Source of the DNA: Candidatus Anaplasma sp. TIGMIC
GTDB lineage: Bacteria; Pseudomonadota; Alphaproteobacteria; Rickettsiales; Anaplasmataceae
Assembly: GCF_028204095.1 (NCBI RefSeq)
Contig: NZ_JAQLOH010000011.1
Location: 1-34,075 of the forward strand
DNA: 34,075 nt
Direction: 5' to 3'
The notes under the pieces are model-generated. The model did no database searches. It was given only the letters and a program-made list of their open reading frames with translations, and had not been told where the DNA came from. How positions within the stretch are numbered: position 1 is the stretch's first letter; each line of letters opens with the position of its first letter. Below are positions 25,145-34,023 of the stretch, piece after piece. Position numbers and translations under genes: made by a program.

Positions 25145-26071
25145 ATGGCTAAATACATTCTTTCAGTCGACGGTGGCGGTATAAGAGGCATAATAGCTGC
25201 AAAGGTCTTATGTGAGATAGAGAAGAAAATACAGAAGCCTGCAGGTGAGGTTTTTGACTTGTTTGTGGGTAGCTCCGTAGGCGCTATAATAGCTTCGGCG
25301 TTGTCGCTCAGAGATGAAAAAGGCCAAGTTAGGTATACAGCTTCTGACATATTGGAGTTCTTCTGCAAGTTCGGTCCTTCGATATTTTCACCTTCAGTTA
25401 TAAGAAAGATCTTTTCAGTTATTTCCGGGTCGAGATTCTCAGCATCAGGTTTGGAGAAGAGGCTGAAGCGCTTTTTCGGAGACACCACGATGGGCGAAGT
25501 GAGGTCCCATCTCATGATTCCAAGTTATGATGTCAGAATGCGCGTAACATGCATGATACGCAACTGGGTTGACGTATATAAGGACATGAAGGTAAGAGAC
25601 GTGATAAGGGCTGCGTGCGCGGCACCCACGATATTCTCACCCAAGGAGTTGGTTATAGGCGGCCGAAAAAGCCTAATGATAGACAGCGGCCTTGTGGCGA
25701 ATAATCCTTCTGCATGTGGATACGCAGCGATAGACTTCCTATACCCGGGAGAAAAAGTGTACTTTCTGTCTCTTGGCACAGGTAATGCGCCGGAAGTTCC
25801 CACAAACGTTGTGGATAGCCTAACATTCTGGGCGGTTAATGTTGCCCCTATTTTTCTTGATGCGGGAATGGAAGCTGTGGACTATCAAATGGTCAGGATA
25901 CTTGGTAAGGAACGGTACATGAGGGTCACAGGGATATTGAAGCATGCGAGTTACGACTTTACCAATGCATCCAAGAAAAACATACGAGATCTCCAACAGG
26001 ATGCTGATAGGATCATAGAAGATAACTACTCGGTTATAAATCAGTTTGTAGATACGTACCTGGGAAGATGA
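25145..26071 (+). CDS. Patatin-like phospholipase
   Basis: 308 residues. Patatin enzymes are Ser-Asp dyad acyl hydrolases with phospholipase A activity. The oxyanion loop DGGGIRG is at residues 9-15, the nucleophile motif GSSVG at 42-46 (Ser44), and the dyad Asp180 lies in IDSGLVANNPS, where most members have DGG or DGA. ILSVDGGGIRGIIAAKVL at the N-terminus is a strong family match. There is no signal peptide. Rickettsial relatives (Pat1/Pat2 type) are secreted and aid escape from vacuoles or host-lipid attack; whether this one is exported cannot be told here. ATG start with a weak GTGGGTG site. Confidence 0.94.
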   Translation: MAKYILSVDGGGIRGIIAAKVLCEIEKKIQKPAGEVFDLFVGSSVGAIIASALSLRDEKGQVRYTASDILEFFCKFGPSIFSPSVIRKIFSVISGSRFSASGLEKRLKRFFGDTTMGEVRSHLMIPSYDVRMRVTCMIRNWVDVYKDMKVRDVIRAACAAPTIFSPKELVIGGRKSLMIDSGLVANNPSACGYAAIDFLYPGEKVYFLSLGTGNAPEVPTNVVDSLTFWAVNVAPIFLDAGMEAVDYQMVRILGKERYMRVTGILKHASYDFTNASKKNIRDLQQDADRIIEDNYSVINQFVDTYLGR

Positions 26072-26122
26072 AGCTAGGGGTTTGTGATCTGACCTGTCAG
26101 CAATAATAAAAATTAGGTGTTG

Positions 26123-26155
26123 TATTGCTGGCTCGCTAAGAGAGGGCCAGCAGTA
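26123..26155 (+). other. Hairpin between the patatin gene and pdxH
   Basis: TATTGCTGGC (26123-26132) pairs with GCCAGCAGTA (26146-26155), ten pairs including one G-T, around a 13-base loop that can extend pairing by CTC/GAG. It stands about 50 bases after the patatin stop. No T-run follows, but it is the best terminator-like structure in this part of the window. Confidence 0.45.
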
Positions 26156-26303
26156 GTATTATGTTCAGAATCCTGGAGCAGCGTGTGCAGTGCATGTCCG
26201 CTGCGGGGCTTTACTATGTGTGGCAGTGACGGGTTCTGTTTTTATCTGTGCAGTGGTATGCGTACGTAGTACATTGATATCTGCGTTGTTGAGAGCGGGC
26301 GCC

Positions 26304-26894
26304 ATGAATATATGCGATGATCCTATGATAATATTTGGGTCTTGGTATGAGGAGATGCTACAGGTTGAAGGCATCAAAGAGCCTGCGGCTATGGTTCTTG
26401 CCACCTGTGATATTGAAAGTAGGCCTTCAGCGCGCGTTGTACTGCTGAAGAAGTACAGTGATGCCGGGTTTGAGTTTGTTACCAATCTTGAAAGTAGAAA
26501 GGCTCAAGAGATGGCAGCCAGCCCATATGTAGCGTTAGTTTTCGATTGGCGGTTTATGCAAAGGCAGGTGCGTGTAGAAGGTGTGGCATCGTTTGTGAGT
26601 TCTGCGGAATCGGATGCGTACCACGCTTCTAGACCCAGGGATAGCCAACTAAGTGCATGGTGTTCGAAGCAGTCCAGGGTACTGGAGGATAGAGGCAAAT
26701 TTCTAGCAGAAGTGGAGATCATGAGGCAGAAGTTTGAGGGTAGAGATATCCCAAGGCCGCAATATTGGGGTGGGATACGTGTTGTTCCTCATGCGATGGA
26801 ATTTTGGACAGATGGAAAACATAGACTGCATGATAGGAAGTACTATACGCGCAATTCTGATGGAACGTGGAAATGTGTTGTCTTGTATCCTTAG
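26304..26894 (+). CDS. pdxH: Pyridoxamine 5'-phosphate oxidase
   Basis: PdxH uses FMN and O2 to turn pyridoxine- or pyridoxamine-phosphate into PLP. Motifs: ESRPSARVVLLKKY (FMN site), FVTNLESRKAQE, ALVFDWRFMQRQVRVEG, SRPRDSQLSAWCSKQS, and YWGGIRVVPHAMEFWTDG followed by RLHDRKYYTR. The frame is open from 26190, but the added 38 residues have no family counterpart; ATG 26304 gives 196 residues, a normal length. The C-terminus ends VVLYP in place of the common RLxP. PLP made here would serve BioF and other enzymes. Confidence 0.94.
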   Translation: MNICDDPMIIFGSWYEEMLQVEGIKEPAAMVLATCDIESRPSARVVLLKKYSDAGFEFVTNLESRKAQEMAASPYVALVFDWRFMQRQVRVEGVASFVSSAESDAYHASRPRDSQLSAWCSKQSRVLEDRGKFLAEVEIMRQKFEGRDIPRPQYWGGIRVVPHAMEFWTDGKHRLHDRKYYTRNSDGTWKCVVLYP

Positions 26895-27920
26895 TTTCGT
26901 CTTGTGGGATATTTACTTTTTACAGAGTAAGGTTTCTGTATTTTTTCTTGTAAATTGGCCAGTGTTATATCGCTGGACCAGCCAGGCGCTGCATGCGTTT
27001 GTATCACCACTCGGTGCCCGAGCTAGTGTCCATTGCTCTGCACCATGTATGGCGTTGAATGCATGTGTGGGCATTTGATACTATGGTAGGAATATTTCAT
27101 GTACGTGCTTATGTACCTTAACATAGCGTGCTGAACAGAGGGTTTTCTCGCTACTAATTACGCGAAGTAACTGTTAATGGTACTACGCAGTTTCAGCCTG
27201 TGACAAAGTCATTCTGTGCATGAAAATAATTACTCGTGCTGCAGCGGAATAAGTGACATCACAGTATGGTTTTTGGGAGATATGTCCCGCGTTACCATGG
27301 CACTTGCAGTTTTTTAGAATGTTAGTTTCCCTGCGTGCAGTGAAAGGGCGCATAATGACTTAGTTGTGAGCTGTATTTACTTTATAGCCGACGTGGATGG
27401 GCTGGTTGCCGCGGGTGCCCTAATTTACACAGCATTTGTTAATCAACAGATCTCCGCTAGTGTGATGTTGAGTCATTATATTGTGATGCTCTGTCGCCTA
27501 GATACGTTCTATACCAAACGGCTGAAACGGGCTATTGTGCGCCAAACTGCTCGCACTCAAACTTTGCGCTAAGATTTGTTCGCTATATGCCTTTGTGTGG
27601 GTTCTCTGAATACTTTGTGTTTTTGAGGTTATGAAAGTTTGCAGCGTACATTGCGGTAAGCATGCGTATATTTTGACAACAATTTCTCAAAGTGTTGCAG
27701 TTGCGTTTGGTGAAGGACTGTATGTTAGAGATAACATCTATTGTTAAATGTTTTAATCCGTGGTGTCGCGCGGGGCGACCTAGGTTTGTCTATGCTATGT
27801 GCAACAGGTATTTATGAATGAGCTGAGTAAGCAAAGTCTATAAGCTATATGGCATGTGCAGACAATACATTGTTGAGCTACTGAATATTGAGGAGTGGTA
27901 AGGTATTCGCAGATCGTGCC
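26895..27920. other. Gene-free stretch between pdxH and bolA
   Basis: About 1.0 kb between converging genes. Open frames (for example 27366-27572) are short and motif-free. The only pattern seen is a short echo of the pdxH tail: TTGTCTTGT in the last codons and TCGTCTTGT just after the stop, too short to interpret. No tRNA or known small RNA was recognised. Confidence 0.55.
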
Positions 27921-28283
27921 TTAAAAGGCGGCTTCTTTCTCAGTTACAAGGTGAAAAGTAATAGAGTGAACCTTCTTGAATTCAGATTCCAGTATCTGAT
28001 GCAGTAACCTATGCCGTTGAAGTTTGTTCATAAGGTTGAAATAATCAGATATCACCGTCATACGAATATGCGATACCGTGTATCCGGAACTGCCGGCATG
28101 CCCAGCATGTTTGTACGACTCGTCAATAATCTCTATGTGAGCATTACCTATACGCGAGGTTACCTTACTTTTTATCGTGGCACAGAGTGATGAAAAGTCG
28201 TTGTCATCGCTGCTGGTTACTGATGATTTTTCATGCTGATTTTCATTATCAAAAGTATTGCCAGCATATTTCTGGATTTCCAT
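27921..28283 (-). CDS. bolA: BolA family protein
   Basis: 120 residues from the ATG at 28283 (a TTG at 28298 would add five). BolA proteins pair with monothiol glutaredoxins around an Fe-S cluster and act in iron-sulfur trafficking or regulation. The BolA fold spans about 32-115: AHIEIIDESYKHAGHAG, SHIRMTVISDYFNLMNKLQ, and RHRLLHQILESEFKKVHSIT. Residues 1-30 form a polar extension (rich in Ser, Asp, Asn, His) beyond the usual start. It stands alone and is divergent from dnaE with about 216 bases between. Confidence 0.92.
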   Translation of the reverse strand: MEIQKYAGNTFDNENQHEKSSVTSSDDNDFSSLCATIKSKVTSRIGNAHIEIIDESYKHAGHAGSSGYTVSHIRMTVISDYFNLMNKLQRHRLLHQILESEFKKVHSITFHLVTEKEAAF

Positions 28284-28499
28284 AGCCAAGCTTCGCAAGT
28301 GCGTCTGTACAAGTCTATGTGCAGATGTGCGTGTTGTCCACTATCCGTCGCACCAGGCAGTGAAACAGCAGCAGCGGTTCAAGAAAGATGTTGCGTCAGT
28401 TCCTGTAAGTTATTGACGCGTGCATATTCTGTACGTTTGCCACAGTGTTACTAGTCTGTATAATGATGCTCGCAGGAACGTTAATGGTGTACTTGGGGC

Positions 28500-31400
28500 G
28501 TGGATGGGATTTTTGTACATCTAAGGTCGCACAGTGATTACTCTCTACTTGAGGGGATGATCAAGGTTGAATCGCTAGTTGACCTGTGTGTTGAGAAGAA
28601 CATGCCTGCTGTGGCACTTACCGATTCTGGCAACCTTTTCGGGTCACTCGAATTTTCAGATTATGCTGCGTGCTCTGGGGTTCAGCCCATAGTTGGATGC
28701 AACATAATGGTGGAAGAAGCGGGTAGCAATTTGGGCAACATACTTCTTCTAACGAAGAATCGTGAGGGCTTTGCCAACCTCACAGACATTGTCAGTAACG
28801 GATTCAAGAATAACCAGCTCGAGAAAATTAACAGAGTCAACATCGATGACCTGCTTAGACTGAGTAGTGGCCTCATTGCGCTCACAGGTGGGTACGATGA
28901 TATTCTGGCACGTACGTTGTTGGGGAAAAATGGTGAGACCAAGGCCATGGACATCATAATAAGTACCTTTGGTGACAACATTTATGTGGAACTACAGAGG
29001 CACGGGCTGAGTGCGCAGAAGGAAGTAGAGAAGTTGTTGGTAAGTTTTGCATATACAAACAACATTCCCCTAGTCGCTACGAATGACGTATTTTTTGCGC
29101 AGAGGAGCGACTTTCAGGCACATGATGCCTTGTCATGTATTTCCAGTGGGTCATACGTAGTTCAAGAAGACAGGCACAGGTTGACTCCAGAGCACTATCT
29201 GAAGACATCCCAGGAGATGTATGACCTGTTTGCCGATATACCAGAGGCCGTACAAAATACTGCTGTCATAGCACAAAGATGTTCGTTTTTCCAAGAAGTG
29301 CAAAAGCCCAAATTACCGCATTTTCCTTGTTCAGCAGGGAGGACAGAGGCGGAAGAACTTACTGAATGCGCGTTGAGAGGGCTTGAGGCAAGATTGCAAT
29401 CGAAAGGCATTGTAGATGATGAGAGAAAGAACATCTACCACGAACGGCTGCAGTACGAGTTAGGCGTTGTGATATCTATGGACTACTCTGGGTATTTCTT
29501 AATAGTGGCGGATTTTATTGGATGGAGCAAAAAGAACAACATCATGGTTGGGCCGGGCAGAGGATCTGGTGCAGGGTCTCTCATATCATGGTCGTTGGGT
29601 ATTACTGATCTCGATCCGATAGAATTTGGACTAATATTTGAAAGGTTCTTGAACCCTGACCGTGTGTCGATGCCGGATTTTGACATAGACTTTTGTCAGG
29701 AAAAAAGGGATCAGGTAATTGAGTATGTAAAGGAAAAGTATGGGTATGTTGCCCATATAATAACCTTCGGTAAGCTGCAGGCGCGTGCCGTACTGCGTGA
29801 TGTTGGGCGTGTTATGCAGATACCGTATGCGCATATCGATAGGATATGCAAGATGATTCCGCATGACCCCATCAGCCCGGTGACTCTGCTTGAAGCAATA
29901 GAGATGGACCAGAATCTCAAGGCAGAGCTGGAGAATGACGAAACCGTCGCAAAGCTCATAGAGATATCGCTGAAACTTGAGGGCTTGTACAGGCACGCCT
30001 CGGTGCATGCAGCGGGAATAGTGATATGTGACCAGCCACTGGAAAGTTTTGTCCCTCTATACTATGAGCGGTCGTGTGCGTTGCCTATTACTCAATACAA
30101 CATGAAATATGTTGAGAAGGCGGGTTTGGTTAAGTTTGATTTTTTGGGGTTACGTACCTTAACGGTTATTGACCAAATTTGTACTCTTATTAAGGCTCAA
30201 GGCGGAGACATAGAGCTCTCTAAAATCCCTCTTGACGATAAAAAAACCTACGAGATGTTGTCTGCTGGTGACTCGGTTGGGGTGTTTCAGCTTGAAAGCG
30301 CGGGCATGAGAGAAGCAATTAGTAAGCTGAGGCCTGACAGCATACAGGACATCATAGCGTTGATATCGTTATACCGCCCTGGTCCGATGAACAACATAGC
30401 GATTTATATTGCGAGAAAACATGGTCTAGAAGAGCCAGATTATCTGCATCCGATGCTCGAATGCGTGCTCAAAGAGACGTTTGGTGTGATTATCTACCAA
30501 GAGCAGGTTATGGAAATAGCGAGGATTATGGCGGGTTATAGCCTAGGAGCAGCGGATTTATTGCGAAGGGCTATGGGTAAGAAGATCAAGGATGAAATGG
30601 ATAGGCAAAGGCAAGTCTTTGTTGAAGGGGCAGTGAACAATGGGATAGAGAAAAGCAAAGCAAGTTACATATTTGACCTTGTGGCGAAGTTTGCAGGGTA
30701 CGGATTTAATAAATCTCATGCTGCAGCGTATGCCTTAATAAGCTTCCAAACAGCATACCTGCGAGCAAATCACACCAAAGAGTTTTTTACGGCGTCTATG
30801 AATCTGGATATAGACGACAAGGATAAGCTGAGCTTACTTTGCCAACAAGCAAAACGATGCGGTATTGAGGTTATTCCACCAGATGTCAACTACGCTAGTG
30901 CAGAATTTACTGTGTATGGTAACGCGATTAGATACGCTCTTGGTGCTCTGAGAAACGTTGGGCAACAGGCTGCGGAAGATATGATTGCTAAGGAAGGCAG
31001 CAGGTATAATGATATATGGGAGTTCATAAACAAGGCGAAGATAAAATCGCCTTTGAAGCGAACTCTAGAAAGTCTTATAAAATCCGGAGCCCTTGATAGC
31101 ATACATCCCAACAGGAAGCAGCTTTATGTGTCTATGGGAGTTATGCTTAACATACTTGAGAATAAAAAAATAAACGCGCATACCCAACAATTTAGTTTAT
31201 TCGGAGACCGTGAGGAGAGCAAACTTGAAGAGGTAGAGGATTGGACAGAAGATGAGAAAATAGAGCACGAGTTTGTTACCTTTGGATTTTACCTCAGGTA
31301 TCATCCAATGAGCAAGTATTCCACGTTGTTACGTAAGTTTGGCATCCAATTTGTTAGCGGTCGACAAGGAGGGCAAGAGCCTGGCATCACCAAACATGCC

Positions 31401-31880
31401 GGCGTGGTATCTAGTGTTAGAATGCGATCTGTTAACAAGGAAAGATTCGCTATTGTGAGAGTATCAGACCCTAACGGCGTGAACGACGTTGCGTTCTACA
31501 ATAGTAAGACCATTGAAGATAATAGGGATCTATTTCGAAGTGGTGCGCCAGTCATTATCGACATGGACTACAATGTTTCAAAGGCCAGGCTAGTAGGGCG
31601 CGGCATAAGCAACTTTAATGATAGCCTCTCTGCGCTAGTAAGGAGGGTAAAGAGCATAGCGATACACTCTGGGCAGAATTTTCCCCTGGCAAGCATACTA
31701 CATAGTGTATTAAAGGCAGATAAAAGGGGGGCGGAAGTTTACGTAGAGCTTGTAACGCAGGGAAAGCTTGTGCTTATTAAACTTCCGGGAGCCTACTTGA
31801 TGACGCCGGATGTGCTAGTACGCATCCTAAATATTGAGTGGGTTACCGATATTACGATCAATCACCGTGGGTACCTATAA
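28500..31880 (+). CDS. dnaE: DNA polymerase III subunit alpha
   Basis: The replicative polymerase, 1126 residues, full length. The N-terminal PHP domain begins FVHLRSHSDYSLLEGM (His7, His11). The palm aspartates are in PDFDIDF (392-398) and VKFDFLGLRTL (Asp547). The region SLYRPGPMNN and GVIIYQEQVMEIARIMAGYS are classical DnaE signatures, as is FNKSHAAAYALISFQTAYL. The internal clamp-binding motif QFSLF is at 897-901, followed by the OB domain (KHAGVVSSVRMRSVNKERFA). The start is GTG at 28500 matching E. coli DnaE in length; the ribosome-binding site (GGGGC directly before it) is poor. Confidence 0.97.
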   Translation: MDGIFVHLRSHSDYSLLEGMIKVESLVDLCVEKNMPAVALTDSGNLFGSLEFSDYAACSGVQPIVGCNIMVEEAGSNLGNILLLTKNREGFANLTDIVSNGFKNNQLEKINRVNIDDLLRLSSGLIALTGGYDDILARTLLGKNGETKAMDIIISTFGDNIYVELQRHGLSAQKEVEKLLVSFAYTNNIPLVATNDVFFAQRSDFQAHDALSCISSGSYVVQEDRHRLTPEHYLKTSQEMYDLFADIPEAVQNTAVIAQRCSFFQEVQKPKLPHFPCSAGRTEAEELTECALRGLEARLQSKGIVDDERKNIYHERLQYELGVVISMDYSGYFLIVADFIGWSKKNNIMVGPGRGSGAGSLISWSLGITDLDPIEFGLIFERFLNPDRVSMPDFDIDFCQEKRDQVIEYVKEKYGYVAHIITFGKLQARAVLRDVGRVMQIPYAHIDRICKMIPHDPISPVTLLEAIEMDQNLKAELENDETVAKLIEISLKLEGLYRHASVHAAGIVICDQPLESFVPLYYERSCALPITQYNMKYVEKAGLVKFDFLGLRTLTVIDQICTLIKAQGGDIELSKIPLDDKKTYEMLSAGDSVGVFQLESAGMREAISKLRPDSIQDIIALISLYRPGPMNNIAIYIARKHGLEEPDYLHPMLECVLKETFGVIIYQEQVMEIARIMAGYSLGAADLLRRAMGKKIKDEMDRQRQVFVEGAVNNGIEKSKASYIFDLVAKFAGYGFNKSHAAAYALISFQTAYLRANHTKEFFTASMNLDIDDKDKLSLLCQQAKRCGIEVIPPDVNYASAEFTVYGNAIRYALGALRNVGQQAAEDMIAKEGSRYNDIWEFINKAKIKSPLKRTLESLIKSGALDSIHPNRKQLYVSMGVMLNILENKKINAHTQQFSLFGDREESKLEEVEDWTEDEKIEHEFVTFGFYLRYHPMSKYSTLLRKFGIQFVSGRQGGQEPGITKHAGVVSSVRMRSVNKERFAIVRVSDPNGVNDVAFYNSKTIEDNRDLFRSGAPVIIDMDYNVSKARLVGRGISNFNDSLSALVRRVKSIAIHSGQNFPLASILHSVLKADKRGAEVYVELVTQGKLVLIKLPGAYLMTPDVLVRILNIEWVTDITINHRGYL

Positions 31881-32417
31881 ACTCACCCATCAGCGCATCT
31901 AATGCGGCATCAGAGGCATAAGAGAAAGGTGTATTTATGCAGTAAGGGGGTACCGTAATGCAAAGTCACTTTTCAAGAGTGAGCAGGTTTTAAAAGCCAG
32001 GTGCGTTAAGAAATGCCGCTAAGTGAAGCTTTGTAGCGTAAGACGAAACCTCTTTAAATGTGCGGCCTTAGATCTACATAGTAATTGTCAGGCTTCCATT
32101 CTGCGCCATAAACTGCTGAGCGACTTTCAGTGTGGCGTTGTTTTTCAATACGATATCGAAAGGCACTATGGTGACGACTTCTAAAACCTTATGCACATAC
32201 GTGGCGCCGTAGATACCGTGCCTCAGGTAGAAGGATATTTCGTCATAATATACCAGATCGTGATATACATAATGCTGTAACGTTCTGCATTGCGGCATTA
32301 ACAAACGTCCGTTTTGTTGTACGGCTTCCCGGGAACGGAGAATTGGGAATTGTTACAGTAATCCCTAGGCACGTATCGCGGGATACGAGTGAAATATGGG
32401 CTTTTCGATGGGGTGGT
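31881..32417. other. Gap between dnaE and the AroA-like gene
   Basis: About 540 bases. A small hairpin CGCAT-CTA-ATGCG lies at 31894-31906, with CATCAG repeated at 31888 and 31908. A 74-codon minus-strand frame occupies 32074-32298. No promoter for the AroA-like gene could be assigned. Confidence 0.5.
32074..32298 (-). CDS. Possible small hypothetical protein
   Basis: A 74-residue frame from ATG 32298. Its composition (few Cys, balanced hydrophobic and polar, for example KVLEVVTIVPFDIVLKNNAT) looks more protein-like than other frames in gene-free DNA, but there is no ribosome-binding site and I recognise no family. It could be a remnant of a larger gene or a chance frame. Confidence 0.25.
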   Translation of the reverse strand: MPQCRTLQHYVYHDLVYYDEISFYLRHGIYGATYVHKVLEVVTIVPFDIVLKNNATLKVAQQFMAQNGSLTITM

Positions 32418-33782
32418 ATGGTCAAATGCTATACGTGTAAGTCTACGATTAGCGATAATTCTGGCAGTTTTACTTTACGTGGTGTGTCTAGAATTGCAGG
32501 CTGTGAGCAGGCGTCCATCGCTGCTATCAGCATTGCAGCTCAAGCTTTGGGTGTGTCCGAGCTTCATGGTGTATATCAGAGTGATGCTACTACAGGGCTA
32601 ATCAAAGCCGTACAGGCTATGGGTGCCAAGGTCACATACGTTGAGGAAGTTGTACTTGTGGAAGGCGTTGGCGTTGGAGGATTTGCAGCGATAGACATTG
32701 AGCCAGTTTTGTGCAGTAACACGATGTGTGCATGTACTATTATGGGTATATTGGCGACCAACCCCAATTTGTCGTTTCTCATTAGTAGTAATGGTGATCG
32801 TACTGCGTGTAATAGACAGGGTGACACAGGATCAATCGCCGACATAAAGGCTGTAGAAAATATATTGCGAGCGATTGGGGTGAAATTTCAGTACAAACGC
32901 GGCCTACCTGTAGCGATTATTGGCATTGAGGATGCTCCTCCAATAGAGGTAAGTGATTCCATTTCCCATGAGAATGTCAAGACTGCTGTTCTTATGGCAA
33001 GTATTAATATCCAGGGCGACAATAGCATTCGTGCGAAAAGTACGCTGCCCAATTATGTTGAGGGATTATTGAGGGATTTCAGCGCAGACATACGTGTTGA
33101 ACGCGTAGGAAGCGAAGATGTAATAACAATAGGTGGCCAAAAAGAGCTGTTTGCCTGCAAAACTTACGTGCCACCATCTACATCGCAGGTGTTATATGTT
33201 GTGGGAGCGGTGCTAATTTTGTGTGGGTCAACTGTAACAATACCTCAGGTATATTTAGACAGAACCTTGGAAAGTGCCATGAACATTTTCAGGAAAATGG
33301 GTGGCGACGCATCTTTGACTCGCAGTCGGGACTATGAATGCACAATTTATGTCAACTCAAGCCGTATGATAGGTGCCGAAATAGGCGTCGACGAGTTGAT
33401 AGACATTGCTGACGAGCTTCCCACGATATGCATTGTATGCGCATGTTCATCGGGAGTTACTAGAATATTCGGTTTGGCTTCTCTTCGTGATAGTTTAAAA
33501 AGCAGAATGAATGCTGTGGTCAGTGGTCTAGTCGAGTGTGGCGTGACTGCAAGCATTATGGGAGACGTGCTAGAGATCCGGGGTTGTGGCGGGCAAGTCA
33601 CCGGTGGATGCACGTTAGATGCTAAGGGAGATCCGCGCGTTGCTATTCCGTTTTTCTTGTTGGGTATGATCTCTCAACGTCCTATAGCGGTCAGTGGTGT
33701 GGACAGTGAAGATTTGAATGTTTGCGTTGGCGCATTGAACAGATTTCGGGAGAAGGGTGATCTTTTATCGTGTTCTGTGTAA
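32418..33782 (+). CDS. aroA: Divergent AroA (EPSP synthase)-fold protein
   Basis: 454 residues that follow the two-domain layout of 3-phosphoshikimate 1-carboxyvinyltransferase: ATTGLIKAVQAMGAKV near 57-72, SHENVKTAVLMASI (183-196), DRTLESAMNIFRKMGGDA (281-298), IDIADELPTICIVCA (328-342), GLASLRDSLKSRMNAV (352-367) and KGDPRVAIPFFLLG (403-416). Yet the substrate-binding signatures are eroded: GSKS becomes GCEQ (28-31), GNxGTTxR becomes CSNTMCACT, and LRxKESDR becomes LRDSLKSR, so Lys22, Arg124 and the KES residues of the E. coli type are absent. Activity is doubtful. The MurA family is a more distant alternative. ATG 32418 with GGGGTGG upstream is preferred to TTG 32343. Confidence 0.8.
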   Translation: MVKCYTCKSTISDNSGSFTLRGVSRIAGCEQASIAAISIAAQALGVSELHGVYQSDATTGLIKAVQAMGAKVTYVEEVVLVEGVGVGGFAAIDIEPVLCSNTMCACTIMGILATNPNLSFLISSNGDRTACNRQGDTGSIADIKAVENILRAIGVKFQYKRGLPVAIIGIEDAPPIEVSDSISHENVKTAVLMASINIQGDNSIRAKSTLPNYVEGLLRDFSADIRVERVGSEDVITIGGQKELFACKTYVPPSTSQVLYVVGAVLILCGSTVTIPQVYLDRTLESAMNIFRKMGGDASLTRSRDYECTIYVNSSRMIGAEIGVDELIDIADELPTICIVCACSSGVTRIFGLASLRDSLKSRMNAVVSGLVECGVTASIMGDVLEIRGCGGQVTGGCTLDAKGDPRVAIPFFLLGMISQRPIAVSGVDSEDLNVCVGALNRFREKGDLLSCSV

Positions 33783-34023
33783 TATAAAATCCGATGGGAC
33801 TAAAAAAGAGATGAAAATCTATTGACATAACGGGCGGTATAATGAATACTCCTGCGTAGGGTCGGTCGGCCCTGATGTTTGAATAGTTCGGAATGAGAAT
33901 TTAGAGTAGAAATAAAGGCGGCGGTGCGTGAAGCTAAAATATTTTTTTTATGCACTTAAGCTTAAATTTTGTTTTTGGTTTTTGCATGAGTCCAGATCAT
34001 AATTTGCTTTAGTGATTGTAATC
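33783..34023 (+). promoter_or_regulatory. 16S rRNA promoter and leader
   Basis: A perfect -35 TTGACA is at 33822-33827. With the standard 17-base spacing the -10 is AATACT (33845-33850). A perfect TATAAT at 33838-33843 lies only 10 bases from that -35 and would need another one. Immediately after, AGGGTC (33858-33863) pairs with GGCCCT (33868-33873) to form a hairpin at the expected transcript start. The rest of the leader is AT-rich with a T8 run near 33943 and the palindrome TTAAGCTTAA at 33956-33965; it should contain antitermination and processing signals that I could not define. Confidence 0.65.

Noticed and set aside
26072-26303. Rho-independent terminator after the patatin gene
   Set aside because: The hairpin is strong but no T-run follows, so I list it only as a hairpin.
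27366-27572. 68-codon frame in the pdxH-bolA gap
   Set aside because: Starts without a ribosome-binding site and shows no motif or neighbour relation.
33822-33843. TTGACA and TATAAT as one promoter
   Set aside because: The spacer is only 10 bases, far from the 16-18 needed; TTGACA with AATACT at 17 bases is used instead.
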